A DNA stretch of 64,000 bases from Burkholderiaceae bacterium (lineage in GTDB: Bacteria; Pseudomonadota; Gammaproteobacteria; Burkholderiales; Burkholderiaceae_C), in contig JAGOPK010000004.1 in assembly GCA_017992055.1 (NCBI GenBank), forward strand, positions 176,165-240,164, in the 5' to 3' direction. Position numbers and translations under genes: made by a program. Positions 19,114 to 30,700 of this stretch are shown here, piece after piece; position 1 is the stretch's first letter; the number at the start of each line of letters is the position of its first letter. The notes below the pieces were generated by a model. The model had not been told where the DNA came from, ran no database searches, and saw only the letters and a program-made list of their open reading frames with translations.

Positions 19114-20967
19114 TCAGGGCCACAGCTTGAACCAGGCCAGGCGCGCCCATTCCAGGGCCGGCAGCGTCCAGGTCAGCAGCAGCGGCAAGCGGCCGACCTC
19201 GACCTTGGCCACGCCTTCCATGCCGGGGCGCAGCAGCGCCGGCGCCTCCAGCAGCTCGGCCTCGACGCGGAAGCGGTTGGCACCGTCGCCGGCCTCGGCC
19301 GCGCCCACCGTGCCCAGGCGCAGGTCCAGGCGCCGGTCGGTGGCGCCGGCCAGCAGCATCACGCCCGTCTGGCCGGGCTGGACGCGGCGCACATCACGCT
19401 CGTCGATCTTCAACACTGCCCGGTGCTCGCCCTGCGGCGCCAGGCGGAACAGCACCTGGCCCTGCTTGACCGGCGCGCCGATCTGCTGGCTCAGGTCGCC
19501 GGCGATCACCGTGCCATCGACCTCGGCGCGGATCTCGGCGCGGGCCAGGCGGTAGTGCACCAGGGCCAGATGCGCCTGGGCCTCGTCCAGCGCCGCGCGC
19601 GCCATGCCGGCGCCGCTGCGATCGCGCTTGCTCATCGCATCGACCAGCTTGCGCTCCTGCTGCTGGGCCGCGGCCTCGCGGCGGCCGCTTTCGACCAGCA
19701 GGTCGCGGCTGTCCATCACCGCCAGCACGGTGCCGGCACGCACCGCGTCGCCAGCCTTGACGAGCGCCTGGCCGATGTAGCCCTCGAAGGGCGCGGTGAC
19801 CGCCAGCTCGCGCCGGCCCTCGATGGCCGCATCGGCCGAGATGCGGTGCGGCACCGGCACCAGGCCCAGGGCCAGCAGGGCCAGCCCGCCCAGGCCCAGG
19901 CCCCAGCGCAGCGCGGGCCGGCGCGGATCGCGCCAGCGCAGCGCAAAGCCGCGCCACAGCCGCGCCGGCCGGCCGGCCAGCCAGCGCTCGCTCTCGGCCG
20001 ACAGTTCCAGCACCGGCCCGGCCCAGCGCGCGATCTGCTCCAGTTGCAGGCATTCGTCGGCCGAGAACGGCAGAGCGGCCGAGCGCTCGACCAGCAGCGC
20101 GCCGGCGCCAAAGGCCTGGGCGCCGGCCAGCACCACCACCACGCCGGCGCGCTGCGGCCCCAGGGCCTGGCCCAGCGCCGTGTTGACCGCCAGGCCGCGG
20201 CCCTCGCCCTGACCCTGGGACTGCGGCCAGAGCGTGCTGCGGCGCTGGTCCACCGCCTCTTCCAGCGCGTTTTCCAGGCCGCGCACCTCGGCCGAGCGGC
20301 GCTCGAACCAGGCAGTGCCGGAGATCGCCACCAGCTCGGTGTGCGGGCCGCGGTGCAGACCGATGCAGACGCGCGCACCGGCCTGGTCCTGCGCCAGGTG
20401 GTTGGCCAGCGCCAGGCAGGCCGAGAAGCGGTCGGACTGGCCCTGCAGGCTGCGCAAGGCCTCCAGCACCTTGCGCCCGGCCTGCGCCGAGACGTTGGCG
20501 GCCGGGCCACCGGACGGGTCGGACGGGTCGGACGGCGGCGGCAGCATCGCCAGGTGCAGCCAGGCCGAGGCCCAGTGCACCTCGCGCAGCAGCAGCGCAC
20601 GCTGGCTGTCGGCCAGCGGCAGCGTGTCCAGCACCAGGGCCGCCGCCAGGACCTCGTGCAACTCGATCGGAAAGCCGACCAGGCAACGCCGGTGCGCCGG
20701 CTGGGGTTCCAGCACCAGCTCGCGACCGGCCACCGTGCGCTGGGCCACCTCGGCCAGATCGGACGCCAGATCGGACGGATCGGCATCGGCCGGCCACCAG
20801 GCCACCGGCCGGAACACGCCCGCGCCATCGGGCAGCAGCAACAGCGCGCGCTGCACGCCGGCCAGGCGGTCCATCAGCAGCTGCAGCCAGGCGCGGTGGA
20901 AGCCCGCGGCATCGGGGGCGCCGACAAAGTCGGCCCAGGCATCCTCGGACTGCGCACGCATCAACAT
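19114..20967 (-). CDS. Membrane-anchored HlyD-like protein with GAF-like N-terminal region
   Basis: A 617-residue protein. The start is taken at ATG 20967 (MLMRAQSEDAWADFVG). The frame is also open to a TTG at 21024, but that codon sits on the tail of a strong terminator hairpin, so it is unlikely. Residues about 1-310 resemble one or two GAF-like sensor folds (VCIGLHRGPHTELVAISG, LPFSADECLQLEQIARWAG). A hydrophobic helix follows (GLGLGGLALLALGLVPV), then a HlyD half-motif (VTAPFEGYIGQALVKAGDAV), a helical hairpin and AEIRAEVDGTVIAGDLSQQI. It is the first gene of the export operon. Placing sensing domains on an adaptor suggests signal-dependent assembly. Confidence 0.82.
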   Translation of the reverse strand: MLMRAQSEDAWADFVGAPDAAGFHRAWLQLLMDRLAGVQRALLLLPDGAGVFRPVAWWPADADPSDLASDLAEVAQRTVAGRELVLEPQPAHRRCLVGFPIELHEVLAAALVLDTLPLADSQRALLLREVHWASAWLHLAMLPPPSDPSDPSGGPAANVSAQAGRKVLEALRSLQGQSDRFSACLALANHLAQDQAGARVCIGLHRGPHTELVAISGTAWFERRSAEVRGLENALEEAVDQRRSTLWPQSQGQGEGRGLAVNTALGQALGPQRAGVVVVLAGAQAFGAGALLVERSAALPFSADECLQLEQIARWAGPVLELSAESERWLAGRPARLWRGFALRWRDPRRPALRWGLGLGGLALLALGLVPVPHRISADAAIEGRRELAVTAPFEGYIGQALVKAGDAVRAGTVLAVMDSRDLLVESGRREAAAQQQERKLVDAMSKRDRSGAGMARAALDEAQAHLALVHYRLARAEIRAEVDGTVIAGDLSQQIGAPVKQGQVLFRLAPQGEHRAVLKIDERDVRRVQPGQTGVMLLAGATDRRLDLRLGTVGAAEAGDGANRFRVEAELLEAPALLRPGMEGVAKVEVGRLPLLLTWTLPALEWARLAWFKLWP

Positions 20968-21020
20968 CGCGGCACGGACAGGCAAGAGCCCTTCAAGGTG
21001 GACAGGCGCCGGGGCCTGCA

Positions 21021-21053
21021 GCAAACAGAAGCCGCCTGGAACGGCGGCTTCTG
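21021..21053 (-). terminator. Rho-independent terminator after the PEP-CTERM gene
   Basis: A perfect 11-bp stem: CAGAAGCCGCC at 21026-21036 pairs with GGCGGCTTCTG at 21043-21053, with a 6-nt loop. On the minus strand it is followed by TTTG. It lies 20 nt after the PEP-CTERM stop and just before the GAF/HlyD gene, so it should end or attenuate transcription coming from the PEP-CTERM gene and makes 20967 the better start of the next gene. Confidence 0.8.
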
Positions 21054-21072
21054 GGACCTGGTCGGTGCGGGC

Positions 21073-21702
21073 TCAGGCCCGCTGGCGACGACGTGAGGCC
21101 AGCATGCCCAGACCGGCCAGGCCCAGCATCATCAAGCCATAGGTCGAAGGCTCGGGCACACCGACCACGATGCCGGGCAGGCCGGCCGATTCGGGCAGGC
21201 CATCGGCCATCTCATTGGTGTAGGGCGCGAACTTCGCGCCAACCAGGCGCAGTTCACCCAGGCCGGCATCGGGCAGCTTGATCTTGAAGCTCAGCAGCGC
21301 CATGCCGTCGGCCGGCATGGGCTCCACCGAGTAGCTGCCCAGGGACAGACCGAACCTGGGCCCGGCATCGCTCTCCTCGTTGATCGTGCCGGTGCCGAAC
21401 GGCAATGCGGCGCTGCCGCTGACAAAGGGCGAGGCGACCCAGGCCGCCGGGTCGTACCAGAACGTCAGGCTCATGCCGATCAGCGACGAGCCCTGCGCGG
21501 CAAGGGCCGCATCGGTGTCGACGCTGAGCGACTCGATCACGCCGAACAGCTCGGCCAGGCTGCCCACGCTGAGCGTGATCTGGGCCACATCACCCTGGAC
21601 CACCGCGTGCAGGTCCAGCGGCGCGGCCAAGGCCGAACCTCCACCTCCGCCCATCAGCGCCGCGGCCGCCAGCGCCAGTGCACTTGATTTGAACGCCTTC
21701 AC
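21073..21702 (-). CDS. PEP-CTERM sorting-domain protein
   Basis: A 209-residue secreted protein. It starts MKAFKSSALALAAAALMG, a signal peptide likely cut after SALAA. The C-terminus is a textbook PEP-CTERM signal: VPEPSTYG (181-188), a hydrophobic helix MMLGLAGLGMLA and a basic end RRRQRA. Exosortase recognises this tag and cuts it after export; no exosortase gene is in the window. The middle (about 30-175) is predicted beta-rich with a cohesin-like flavour (ITLSVGSLAELFGVIES, LSFKIKLPDAGLGELRL). It sits between the giant gene and the export operon and may be an accessory surface or matrix protein. Confidence 0.92.
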   Translation of the reverse strand: MKAFKSSALALAAAALMGGGGGSALAAPLDLHAVVQGDVAQITLSVGSLAELFGVIESLSVDTDAALAAQGSSLIGMSLTFWYDPAAWVASPFVSGSAALPFGTGTINEESDAGPRFGLSLGSYSVEPMPADGMALLSFKIKLPDAGLGELRLVGAKFAPYTNEMADGLPESAGLPGIVVGVPEPSTYGLMMLGLAGLGMLASRRRQRA

Positions 21703-21798
21703 GTCTCGTCCCCTTTCCGGCCCCCCCGGGCCTTTGCGTTGGTAAGCAATGCAATCACTTCGTTACGAATCGCGCATCGGTCAAGACCCGGGGCTCCC

Positions 21799-24700
21799 CT
21801 AGGCCAGGCGCGTCAGCCCGGGCCGCAGCGGCTGCTGTGGCGCGACCACGGCAGGCAAGGCCCGCAGGCCCAGGGCCGTACCCAGCCAGTTGCGGCGTTT
21901 GCCGCTGTCGAGCAGGCGGTTGGCCGAGCTCTCGCCGTCGCCGGCCGCCTGGCCCACGCCGGCCAGCGAGGCCAGGGTGGTGGGGGTCAGCGTGGATGGC
22001 GGCAGCAACGGTGGCCCGGCCGGCGCCTGCCAGACCGGTGCCACGGCCTCGGCACGGACGGCCAGGGTCATCGCTGGTGCAGACAGCGAGGCCAGCAGCG
22101 GGGCCAGCGACGCCACGGTGATGGCGCCGTCGGCGGCATCGCTGCCGCTGATCGGCGTCTGGCCCAGCGGGTACTTGCCGTCGTCCACCGACAGGCTCAG
22201 CACGTCGATGGCCAGCGTGCGTCCGGCCGCAGCGTTCAGCGCGCGGAAGTCCAGCTGGCCCAGCAGGCCCTCGGCGGCATGCTGCGAACGCAGCAGCACC
22301 GACAGCTCGATCACCGCACGGCCATCGCTGCCACGGGTCTCGTTGATGTCGTCGAAGCCCAGCGCCAGGTCGCCGCGCCGGGCCCGCACAAAGGCCAGCG
22401 CGGTGTCGTCGTAGGCCAGGCGCACGGTGACCTTCTGCGCCGCCGCCGGCACCTCCAGCATGCTCAGCGTGATCGCCGCCTGGCCGCCGACGGCCACGCT
22501 GGCACTGCCGGCGCGCAGGCTGGGCCGCGAGCTGTCGGCCAGCGGCAGCGCCGGCACCTCCACCCGCGTCAGGCCCAGGGCCACGTCGACGATGGCCTGC
22601 CGGTCGGCCGGCAGGATGGCGCCATCGGGCCTCGGGCTGGCGGCCGACTGGGTGATGTCGGCCAGCATCAGCGGCTGCACGCGCGCATAGGGCGCGAAGC
22701 CGCTGTCCAGGCCGGTGGCCACGCGCGAGATGCGCTGCGCATCCTGGGCGCCGTAGCCGGCGTCGCCGGTGACATCGCCCAGGTAGGTGGACAGGTGCAC
22801 GGCATCGTCGGCGCGGGCATTCAGGGCGCCGCCGTTGAGCCGCAGTTCCAGGTCCAGCACCTGCAGCGTGCCGTAGGCGGCCGAGCTGGGCACGCTGGCA
22901 TCCAGGCGCAGCAGTTCCAGCGCGGTGCCGGTCAGCGCAAAGGCGGTGTTGCGCGTGATCACCACGCGCAGCTCGCCGGCCGCCGTGACGCTCCAGCTGA
23001 GCTCGGCATCGGCCGGCAGGGCCGCGCCCTTCAGCACGTTGTTGATCTTCAGCAGGCTGATGTCCAGGCGCAGCGACACGTCGATGGCCGAGACGTTGAG
23101 CGTGGTGCTGGCGCCGCCGGTGTTCAGCGTCAGCGGCAGCATGCCGGCGTTGGCGGCGGGCACATGCACGGCCTGGCCCGGGCCGCGGGCGAAGTCGGGC
23201 AGGGACAGCGTGGCGCCGCTGAATGCGGCCACGGTGAAACCGCCCACATAGTCACCGCCGGCTAAGCCGTTGCCATCGCCGTCCAGCGACTGGCCGCTGG
23301 CCGCGCTGCGCACGCCGCGGCTTTGCTGGCCGTCGCTGTCGAGGCGGTCGCCCTTCAGCGTCACCGTGTAGCTGCCGGCCGCCAGCGCGCCGCCGCGCGC
23401 CACGAAGGTGGCAAAGCGGCCGCTGGCGTCGAAGGCCAGCGAGCCGGGGATGGCCACCGCGCCGCGCGCCACCAGCAGGTCGGAGCTGCCGGTGCGCTCG
23501 GTCGGGTCGTTGGCCTGGTACAGGTTGATCGAAGCCACGTCCACGGCCTCGTTGAACTCGATCACAAAGCCCGAGGTGCTGGCCACCAGGCCGCTGACAC
23601 GCAGCGTGGGCGCGACGTTCAGGTTGCTCAGCGACAGCGCCGCGGGCAGGGCCAGGCCGCCATAGCCGCTGTCACCGCTGAGGGCGGCAAAGCGCACCTG
23701 GTAGCCGTCGTTGCTGGCCGTGGCGCCGGCATCGCCGACGCCGGTGACCGTGATGCGCTGGGCCTGGTTCCAGGTCTGCGAGGTGAAACGCAGCGCATTG
23801 CCCGACAGCCGGCCCTCGGCGGCATTGCTGGAATACAGGTCGATCAGCACGTCGTCGACGGGCTGCGAGGCCAGGCGCACATCGAACTGCGCCGTGCCAC
23901 CGGCCTCGGTGGTCTGCAGCGTGCCCACCGGCGTCACCACCACGGCGGGCACATCGTTGTCCAGCGTGGCCACGGCCAGGTCGGCCAGGCCGTGGCCCAG
24001 CTGCTCGACCTGGAACTTCACCCGCGCATCGGCGCTGACGATGCGGTGGGCGATGCTGCTGAGCAGGCTGGCCGCCTCGTCGCGGGCATCGTCGCGTGCG
24101 CTGACGTAGATGGTCTTGGGCGTGGCCCAGTTGGCGCTGGTGAAGCTGACCGCGCTGATGGCCACGCGCGCCGCGTCGGTGGGCGCGCGGTCCCAGAAGT
24201 CCAGCTGGTCATCGGCCCACAGCTCCACGCGCACGTCGGCCGTGGGCGCGGCGCTTAGGCTGATCTGATAGCTGGTCCAGGACGCGGCCTGGCCCTCGCT
24301 CAGGCTGGCCAGCTGGCTTCCGCCGGTGCGGCTGAGCCGCGGACCGTCGCCCATGATGACGCGGAAGCTGGCGCTGACCGCACCTTCTTCGTCACGCACG
24401 GTGATCGTCGGCTGCCAGCCCAGCGCATCGGCCGACTTGGCGGTGTAGGCATGGGCATAGTTGCCGCGCCAGCGGTTGGCCACGCCGGCCACCGGCTGCA
24501 GCGTGATGGTGTCGACATCGCCATCGCCCCAGGCCAGCTCGGCACGCAGCGTATCGCTGGCCCCGGCATTGGCCTGCACCTCGAAGCTGCCGCTGATGGC
24601 GCCATCGCCCAGCACCCGCTGCAGCGTGCCGCTGGGCAGCACCGGCAGCGTGGGCGCCACATTGGCGAACTGCAGCTGGCGCTCGACCACCGGCGCGACA

Positions 24701-27700
24701 TCGACGCCATCACCGACTTGCACACGCACCGTGTACAGGCCGGCCTGCAGCGCCGCACCGGCGATGGACTCGGGCACGCGCCAGGTGGCCGTAGCGCGCT
24801 CGCTGAACAGCACGCGGCCGGCCGCGTCCAGCAGGGTCCAGTCATGGACCAGGGCATCGGCGGCCACATCGCTGACCGTGGTCCTGAGCCACACCGACTG
24901 GCCCTCGCTCAGCGCCAACGGCGTGCTGCCGGCGGCCACCAGCACCGCGCCGGCGGCGTCCACCCGCGCCAGCGGCCCGGCCACCGGGGCACGGTTGGCC
25001 ACGCTCAGCGTGGCGCTGACGCGGCTGCTGGCGCCCTGGGGATCGCTGGCCACCACGGTCACCACATACTGGCCTTCGTTGGCCGGCGTGAAGCTGAAGT
25101 CGCGCTGGCTGCCGCTGGCCACCGTGGTATTGCCCAGCTTGGCGGTCCAGGCATAGCTCACCGCATCGGCATCGGTGGCGCTGGAGCGGAAGCTGAGCAG
25201 CTGGCCCTCGGCGCCCTGGCCGTCGACCAGGTCGGTCTGCAGCACCGGCGCGGCATTGGCCACGCTGAAGTTGAGCGTGGCCACGGCGCTGGCGTTGTCG
25301 CTGTCGCGCACCGTCACCTCGACCCGGTAGCTGCCCTGCTGCACCGGCACCCAGCGCAGCGTGGGCTGGGTGGTGGCGGTCGGCCCCAGCAGCACGGCCT
25401 GCGTGCCGGCATCGAGCACGCGCCAGCTGAAACTGGCACTGTCTTCGGCCCCGGGATCGCTGAACAGCACGCCGAAGTCCATGGCCTGGCCTTCGACCCC
25501 GCCCTGCGCCTGCAGCACCAGGCCCTGCGGCGCGACGTTGTTGACCTGCAGGCTGCGCGTGATGGTGGTGGTCAGGCCGCTGGCCCCTTCGCTGGGCTTG
25601 TCGTCGACCGAGTAGCTGATGCTGTAGATGCCCTCGTCGGTGGGCGTGAAGCGGATCGTGGCCGTATCGCCACTGGCGAACAGCTGGCCGCCGCGATGCA
25701 CCTGCCAGCGGTAGGCCAGGGTATCGCCGCCAGGGTCGCTGGCGCTGGGCGTCAGCACCACCTCGCTGCCTTCGTTGACGGCCACGGGCGCCGGGAAGTC
25801 GACCAGCGGCGCGAGGTTGTTGACAACCACGGTGCCGGTCAGTCGCGCCCAGCTGGCATATTCGCTGTAGCTGCCCAACCCGGCATGCAGTTCGAAGCTG
25901 CCGCTGGGCAACGGCGTCGAACTCACCACCCAGCCGAAGCCGTCGACGCTGCCTCCATAGCGGTCGCCGTCGTACAGCGATCCATAGGTGCGGGCGTAAT
26001 AGTCATCCGGCAGCAGGCTGTAGGCCGGCAGCAGGTTGCGCCAGTCAAAACCCAGCGACTGGCCTTCATCGAGCTGGGTTGTCGGCAGAGTGAGGTTCCA
26101 GCGTGTCTCGCTGACCCGCAGGTCCAGGCTGGTGCTGGCCAGCGCCGTGGCCAGGTTGCGCGTGGCCGGCGCGCTGTTCGGATCGAAGGCGGCCACCACC
26201 AACCGGTACTCGCCCCAGGGATGGGCCGGCAGGTTCAGGCTCAGCGCGGCGCCGCTGCGCTGCAGCACCGGCGTGGCCGTGGCCAGGTTGTTCACCCAGT
26301 CGTCGTACAGATACCACTGGTAGACCAGGTCGCTGCGCAGCGTGCTGCCGATGCGCAGCAGCGTCGGCGCATTGAGCTGGAAGGTCTCGCCGCCGCTCAC
26401 CGCCAGGTGCGAGGGCAGGCCCCAGTCGTTGAGACCCAGGTCGCGCGGACCCACGGTGTCGGTGAGGTTCAGCTGGCCGTAGCCATCGGTGAGCGTGCTC
26501 ACGGTGCCAGGCAGCAGGCGCGACTGCGGATCCCTGGCCACCACCCGCGCCGCGGTCAGGCTGCTGCCCGACAGCGGCGACAGGTTGATCGCATAGCGGC
26601 CCTGGTAGTCGGTCCAGGCGCCGACCTGCAGGGCCTCGTCGGACAGGTCTGCATCACCGTCCAGCGACACCCCGACCCAGATGCCCTCCAGACCCTTCTC
26701 GCCATCTCCGCGCCGGCTGTCCAGGTTCAGGTCCTTGAACACCGTGCCGTAGACGATGCCCGGACCGCCATCGAACTGGCCCTGGTTGTCGATGACGCGG
26801 ATGCTCTCCTGCGTGGCCAGCGTGCCGTCCTTGGCCTGCAGCACCACCTCGCCGATGCCGCCCCAACCGCTGTTCGAGAGCACCGTCAGCGCATTGGCAT
26901 CCTGGCTGACCAGCAGGTTGGAGGTGTTGCCGGCCACGCTGTAGCCCAGCGTGCTGCCGGTCGAGGTGGACGCTCGTATCGATTGCAAGGCTCCGCTCAG
27001 CGTCAGGCGATAGGCGCCAAGATCCCAGGTGCCCGAGGTGACCCACTGGAACTCGGTGCCAGTGGGTGCGGCCGAGGTGGCGGCGCCCTGCTGGGCCTCC
27101 AGCGCGCTGAAGCCGTCGGGGCGCTGGCTGGAGATCTCCAGCGTATAGCGCCCGGGGGTCAGGTAGACCACGGCCACGGGATCCAGCGCGTTGCCATCGC
27201 TGAGGCTGCCGCTGACCAGGGTGGTGATCTCGCCCCCCAGGCCCGAGCCGGCACTGCCGCTGCGGAACAGCCGCAGCTGTGGATCGAGCATCTTGGACTG
27301 CGTGGTGAAGCGCGCGCTGGTCAGGTCGATGCTGACATTGCCGGCCGTGCGCACCTCGAACTCCACATGGTCGACCGAGATGCCGTCGCTGCGCCGATCG
27401 ATCACGCCGTTGCGCTCCAGCGTGGTGGCGCTGGCGCTGCCCGGCAGCACGAGGCGGCCGCCGGTGGTGAAGCTGGCCCAGGTTGGGCTGGCCAGCGTGC
27501 TGTAGGCCCCCGACAGCTCGGCAAAGCCCGTTGCACTCAGCGTCGGCAGGTTCAGGCTGGGCAGCCACAGGCTGGAGGCAGCGCCGCCGGCCTGCTGGGT
27601 CAGCAGGCGCTGCAGCTCGGGGCCCTGGACCTCGATCTCCTCGCGGCTGAAGCGGTTGCCCATCAGGTCCAGCATGCGCAGCGAGGGCAGCACCGACGAC

Positions 27701-30700
27701 GCATCGGTGCGGCGCAGCATCACCGCGTCGGCGATCAGGGTCTGGCCCTGGTCGTAGAGATCGGCATGCACGCTCAGGCTGCCGGCGGCTGCGGCCGCGT
27801 CCAGGCTGAAGCTGCCCAGCTCGCGCCAGGGCTGCGTGCTGGTGGATGACTGGTAGGGGTTGATGGCGCGCTGGTTGACGTACTCCGAGAACAGGTAGTC
27901 GCCGCCCGTCTGCACGCTGTAGTAGGTGTCGTTGAAGTACAGGTAGTCCCAGCCGGCGGCGGTGTTCATGCGCAGCGCCGGCCAGGTGACCAGCAGCTCA
28001 TAGTCGCCGGCGGCCAGCGCCGGCATCAACCACTGGGCACCCACCCCGTACCAGTCGCTCTCGGCGCGCACGAAGCGGTAGTCGCCGCCCACGGCGGCCG
28101 CATCCTTGCCCATCAGCCACAGGCTGCCGCCGTCACCGGACTCGGTGTAGCTGCCGCTGCCGATCTCGTTGTCGACCAGGTACTGCTGGGTCAGCGACGA
28201 CAGGGTGCTCAGCTGGTTGAAGCGCAGCACCAGGCTTTGCAGGCTGGCCGGCAGGCGCGACGGGTCCAGCGTGCTGAAGCTGTTGTTGCCCAGGTCCAAG
28301 TGCCCCAGGAACTTCAGGTCGGCAAACGAGCGGGTCAGGCCCTTGCCGTCCAGCCAGGTCCAGTCGCTGAGGCCGCGGAAGTTGATGGTCAGGCTGCGCA
28401 GGTTGCGCAGCTTCTCCAGGCCCATGCGATCCAGCGCGCCGCTGCCTGACAGGTCCAGCGTGGTGATGCGCAGCAGATCGGAGCTGTACAGCGCCGCCGT
28501 CGGGCTGCGGCCCAGGGCCTGCAGTGCCGCGGCACGCACAGCCGCCGACAGGCCGCTGACCGCGGGATCGGCCACCAAGGCCGTGCGCAGAGCATCGTTG
28601 TCCAGCGCCGCGGCCGGGGCCTTGAACAGCTTGGCGCTGTCGGCGCTGCTGCGGTCGCGGGCCTCGAAGCCGGCCACGGTATTGCCCAAGGCATCCACCG
28701 CATTGAAGCGGTCGTTGCCGGCGCCGCCATACAGGCGGTCGATGTCGTCGCCGCCGCTCAGGCCGTCGTTGCCGGCACCGCCGTCGATCCAGTCGGCATC
28801 CGAGGCCGCGTCGTTGTTGCGGCCCTGGGCCGGCCATTGCGCATACAGCGTGGCGTTGAAGGCCGTGGCCACCACCGCCGCCGGGCGGATGCGCAGCGCA
28901 TAGTGGCCGGCCTCGCGGCCCGACAGCGAAGCCAGGCTGCCGCTGGCCAGCAGCTGGCCGCTGGCGGCATTGGGGCTGTCCAGCCGCACCAGGGTCATCT
29001 CCAGGGCGGGCGTGCCCAGGCTGCCCAGCAGCATGAAGCCGTCGCCGACCACGCCATCGCCCTGGGTGCTGAAGCGGTACCAGCGCCCGGCATCGCCACT
29101 GCCGCCGCTGCCGGCGGCGAAGCTGAGCGTGGCCTGGCCCGCACCCGCCAGCAGGCCGGTCAAGGGCAGGCCCACCGGCACGGCCATCTGGGGTTGGCCG
29201 GCATTCCAGCCGCGCAGCAGCGTGAAGGCGCCGGCATCGGGCAGGTACTCGGGGTCCACGCGGTCGGCGCCGGGCCGGCCCACCCACAGATCGGCGATGC
29301 CGTCGCCGTCCACGTCCTGCGCCGGGCCGTTCCACAGCACGCCCAGCAGTTCGTTGTCGCTGCCGGTCAGGCTCAGGTCTGGCACGTCGCTGTAGCCCAG
29401 CAAATCGCCCCTGAACCCCGTCTGCCACCAGGACTGCTCGGCCTTGCCGTAGTAGACGTCGAGCCGGCCATTGGTGTCCTTGGACAACAGGCCATAGCTG
29501 CCGGGGTAGCCGCCCGGGTTCTGCGCGGTGTAGAACAGCGGCGTGCCCACGGCCAGGTCGCTGCGTCCGTCGGCATTGAAGTCGCCGGCGGTGACGGTCA
29601 TCACGCCCAGCTTGGACGGCTCGGACAGGTACCAGCGGAAGGCCGACCCGCTGGACAGGATGCTGGAGCGGTTGCTGTTGCCCAGCATCACGTCCAGCGC
29701 CAGCGAGTTGGTGTTCCAGACATCGCCACCGCTGTAGCTGCCGTAGGCGCTGAGCGCGATGTCGTCCAGGCCATCGCCGTTGACATCGCCCAGCGAATGC
29801 ACGCCGCCGCCCAGGCCGTACTGGGCCTGGTAGAGGTCGGCACCACCGTAGCCCAGCGAGGCTCCGGCCCCCGACACCGTGGCACGGCCGAAGAAGAAGT
29901 AGTTGACGCCCACCGGCCGGCCGTCGATGGACAGCGGCTGCATGTCGATCGGCGAGGCGATGACCAGGTCGTCACGGCCATCGCCGTCGAGGTCGCCGAC
30001 GAAGCCGGCGTCCAGCGCATAGCGGTTGCGCTCGTACTCGCCCTGGTAGGTGAACCAGGTCTCGGCCGCGCCCTGGGAGATGAAGAACAGCGTGCTCAAC
30101 GTGCTGCTGCTGTTGCCGGCGGCGATCTGGTTGCGGATGTCGGCGCCCGAGAAGATCTCGATCTGGTGGGCGAAGGTGCCGGAGGCCGCGCCCTTGACCA
30201 TCACGTCGTCGAAGCCGTCACCGTTCCAGTCGCCCACCGACACCTGCACGCCCGGATTGCGCAGCCAGTCGTACCAGCCGGTGGACGAGGTGACCGTGGC
30301 ATCGGCCCAGTACAGGCCGGTGACGAAGCTGAAATCGATCTTGCCCAGGCTGCGGCCGTACAGCGCCTGGCCGCCCAGCACGACATTGATGCGCACGCGG
30401 CCGCTGCTGTCCAGCGTGGCGCTGACCAGGTCGCTCGTGCCCTTGGCGTCACCGTCCACATTGCCCCAGCGCTCGGCCGCCAGGCCCAGGGTGTAGTAGC
30501 TGCTGGTGTTGCCCAGGCGCAGCAGGGCGGAGGGATCGAGCAGCAACTCGGCCGCCTCGTCCAGCGCGGCGTCGCCGGCCGGCAGCGGGCCCAGCAGCAG
30601 CGAGGCGGTGGAGGCGGCGTTCAGCCCGCCGCCACCGGGCAGCAGCGTATCGGCATGGCCGTCGCCGTTGAAGTCGCCGATGGCCACCGGCCGCGCCGGG

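Noticed and set aside
21790-21800. Possible terminator after the giant gene (GGGG-AG-CCCC)
   Set aside because: Loop too small and no T-run. I see no supported terminator between the giant gene and the PEP-CTERM gene.
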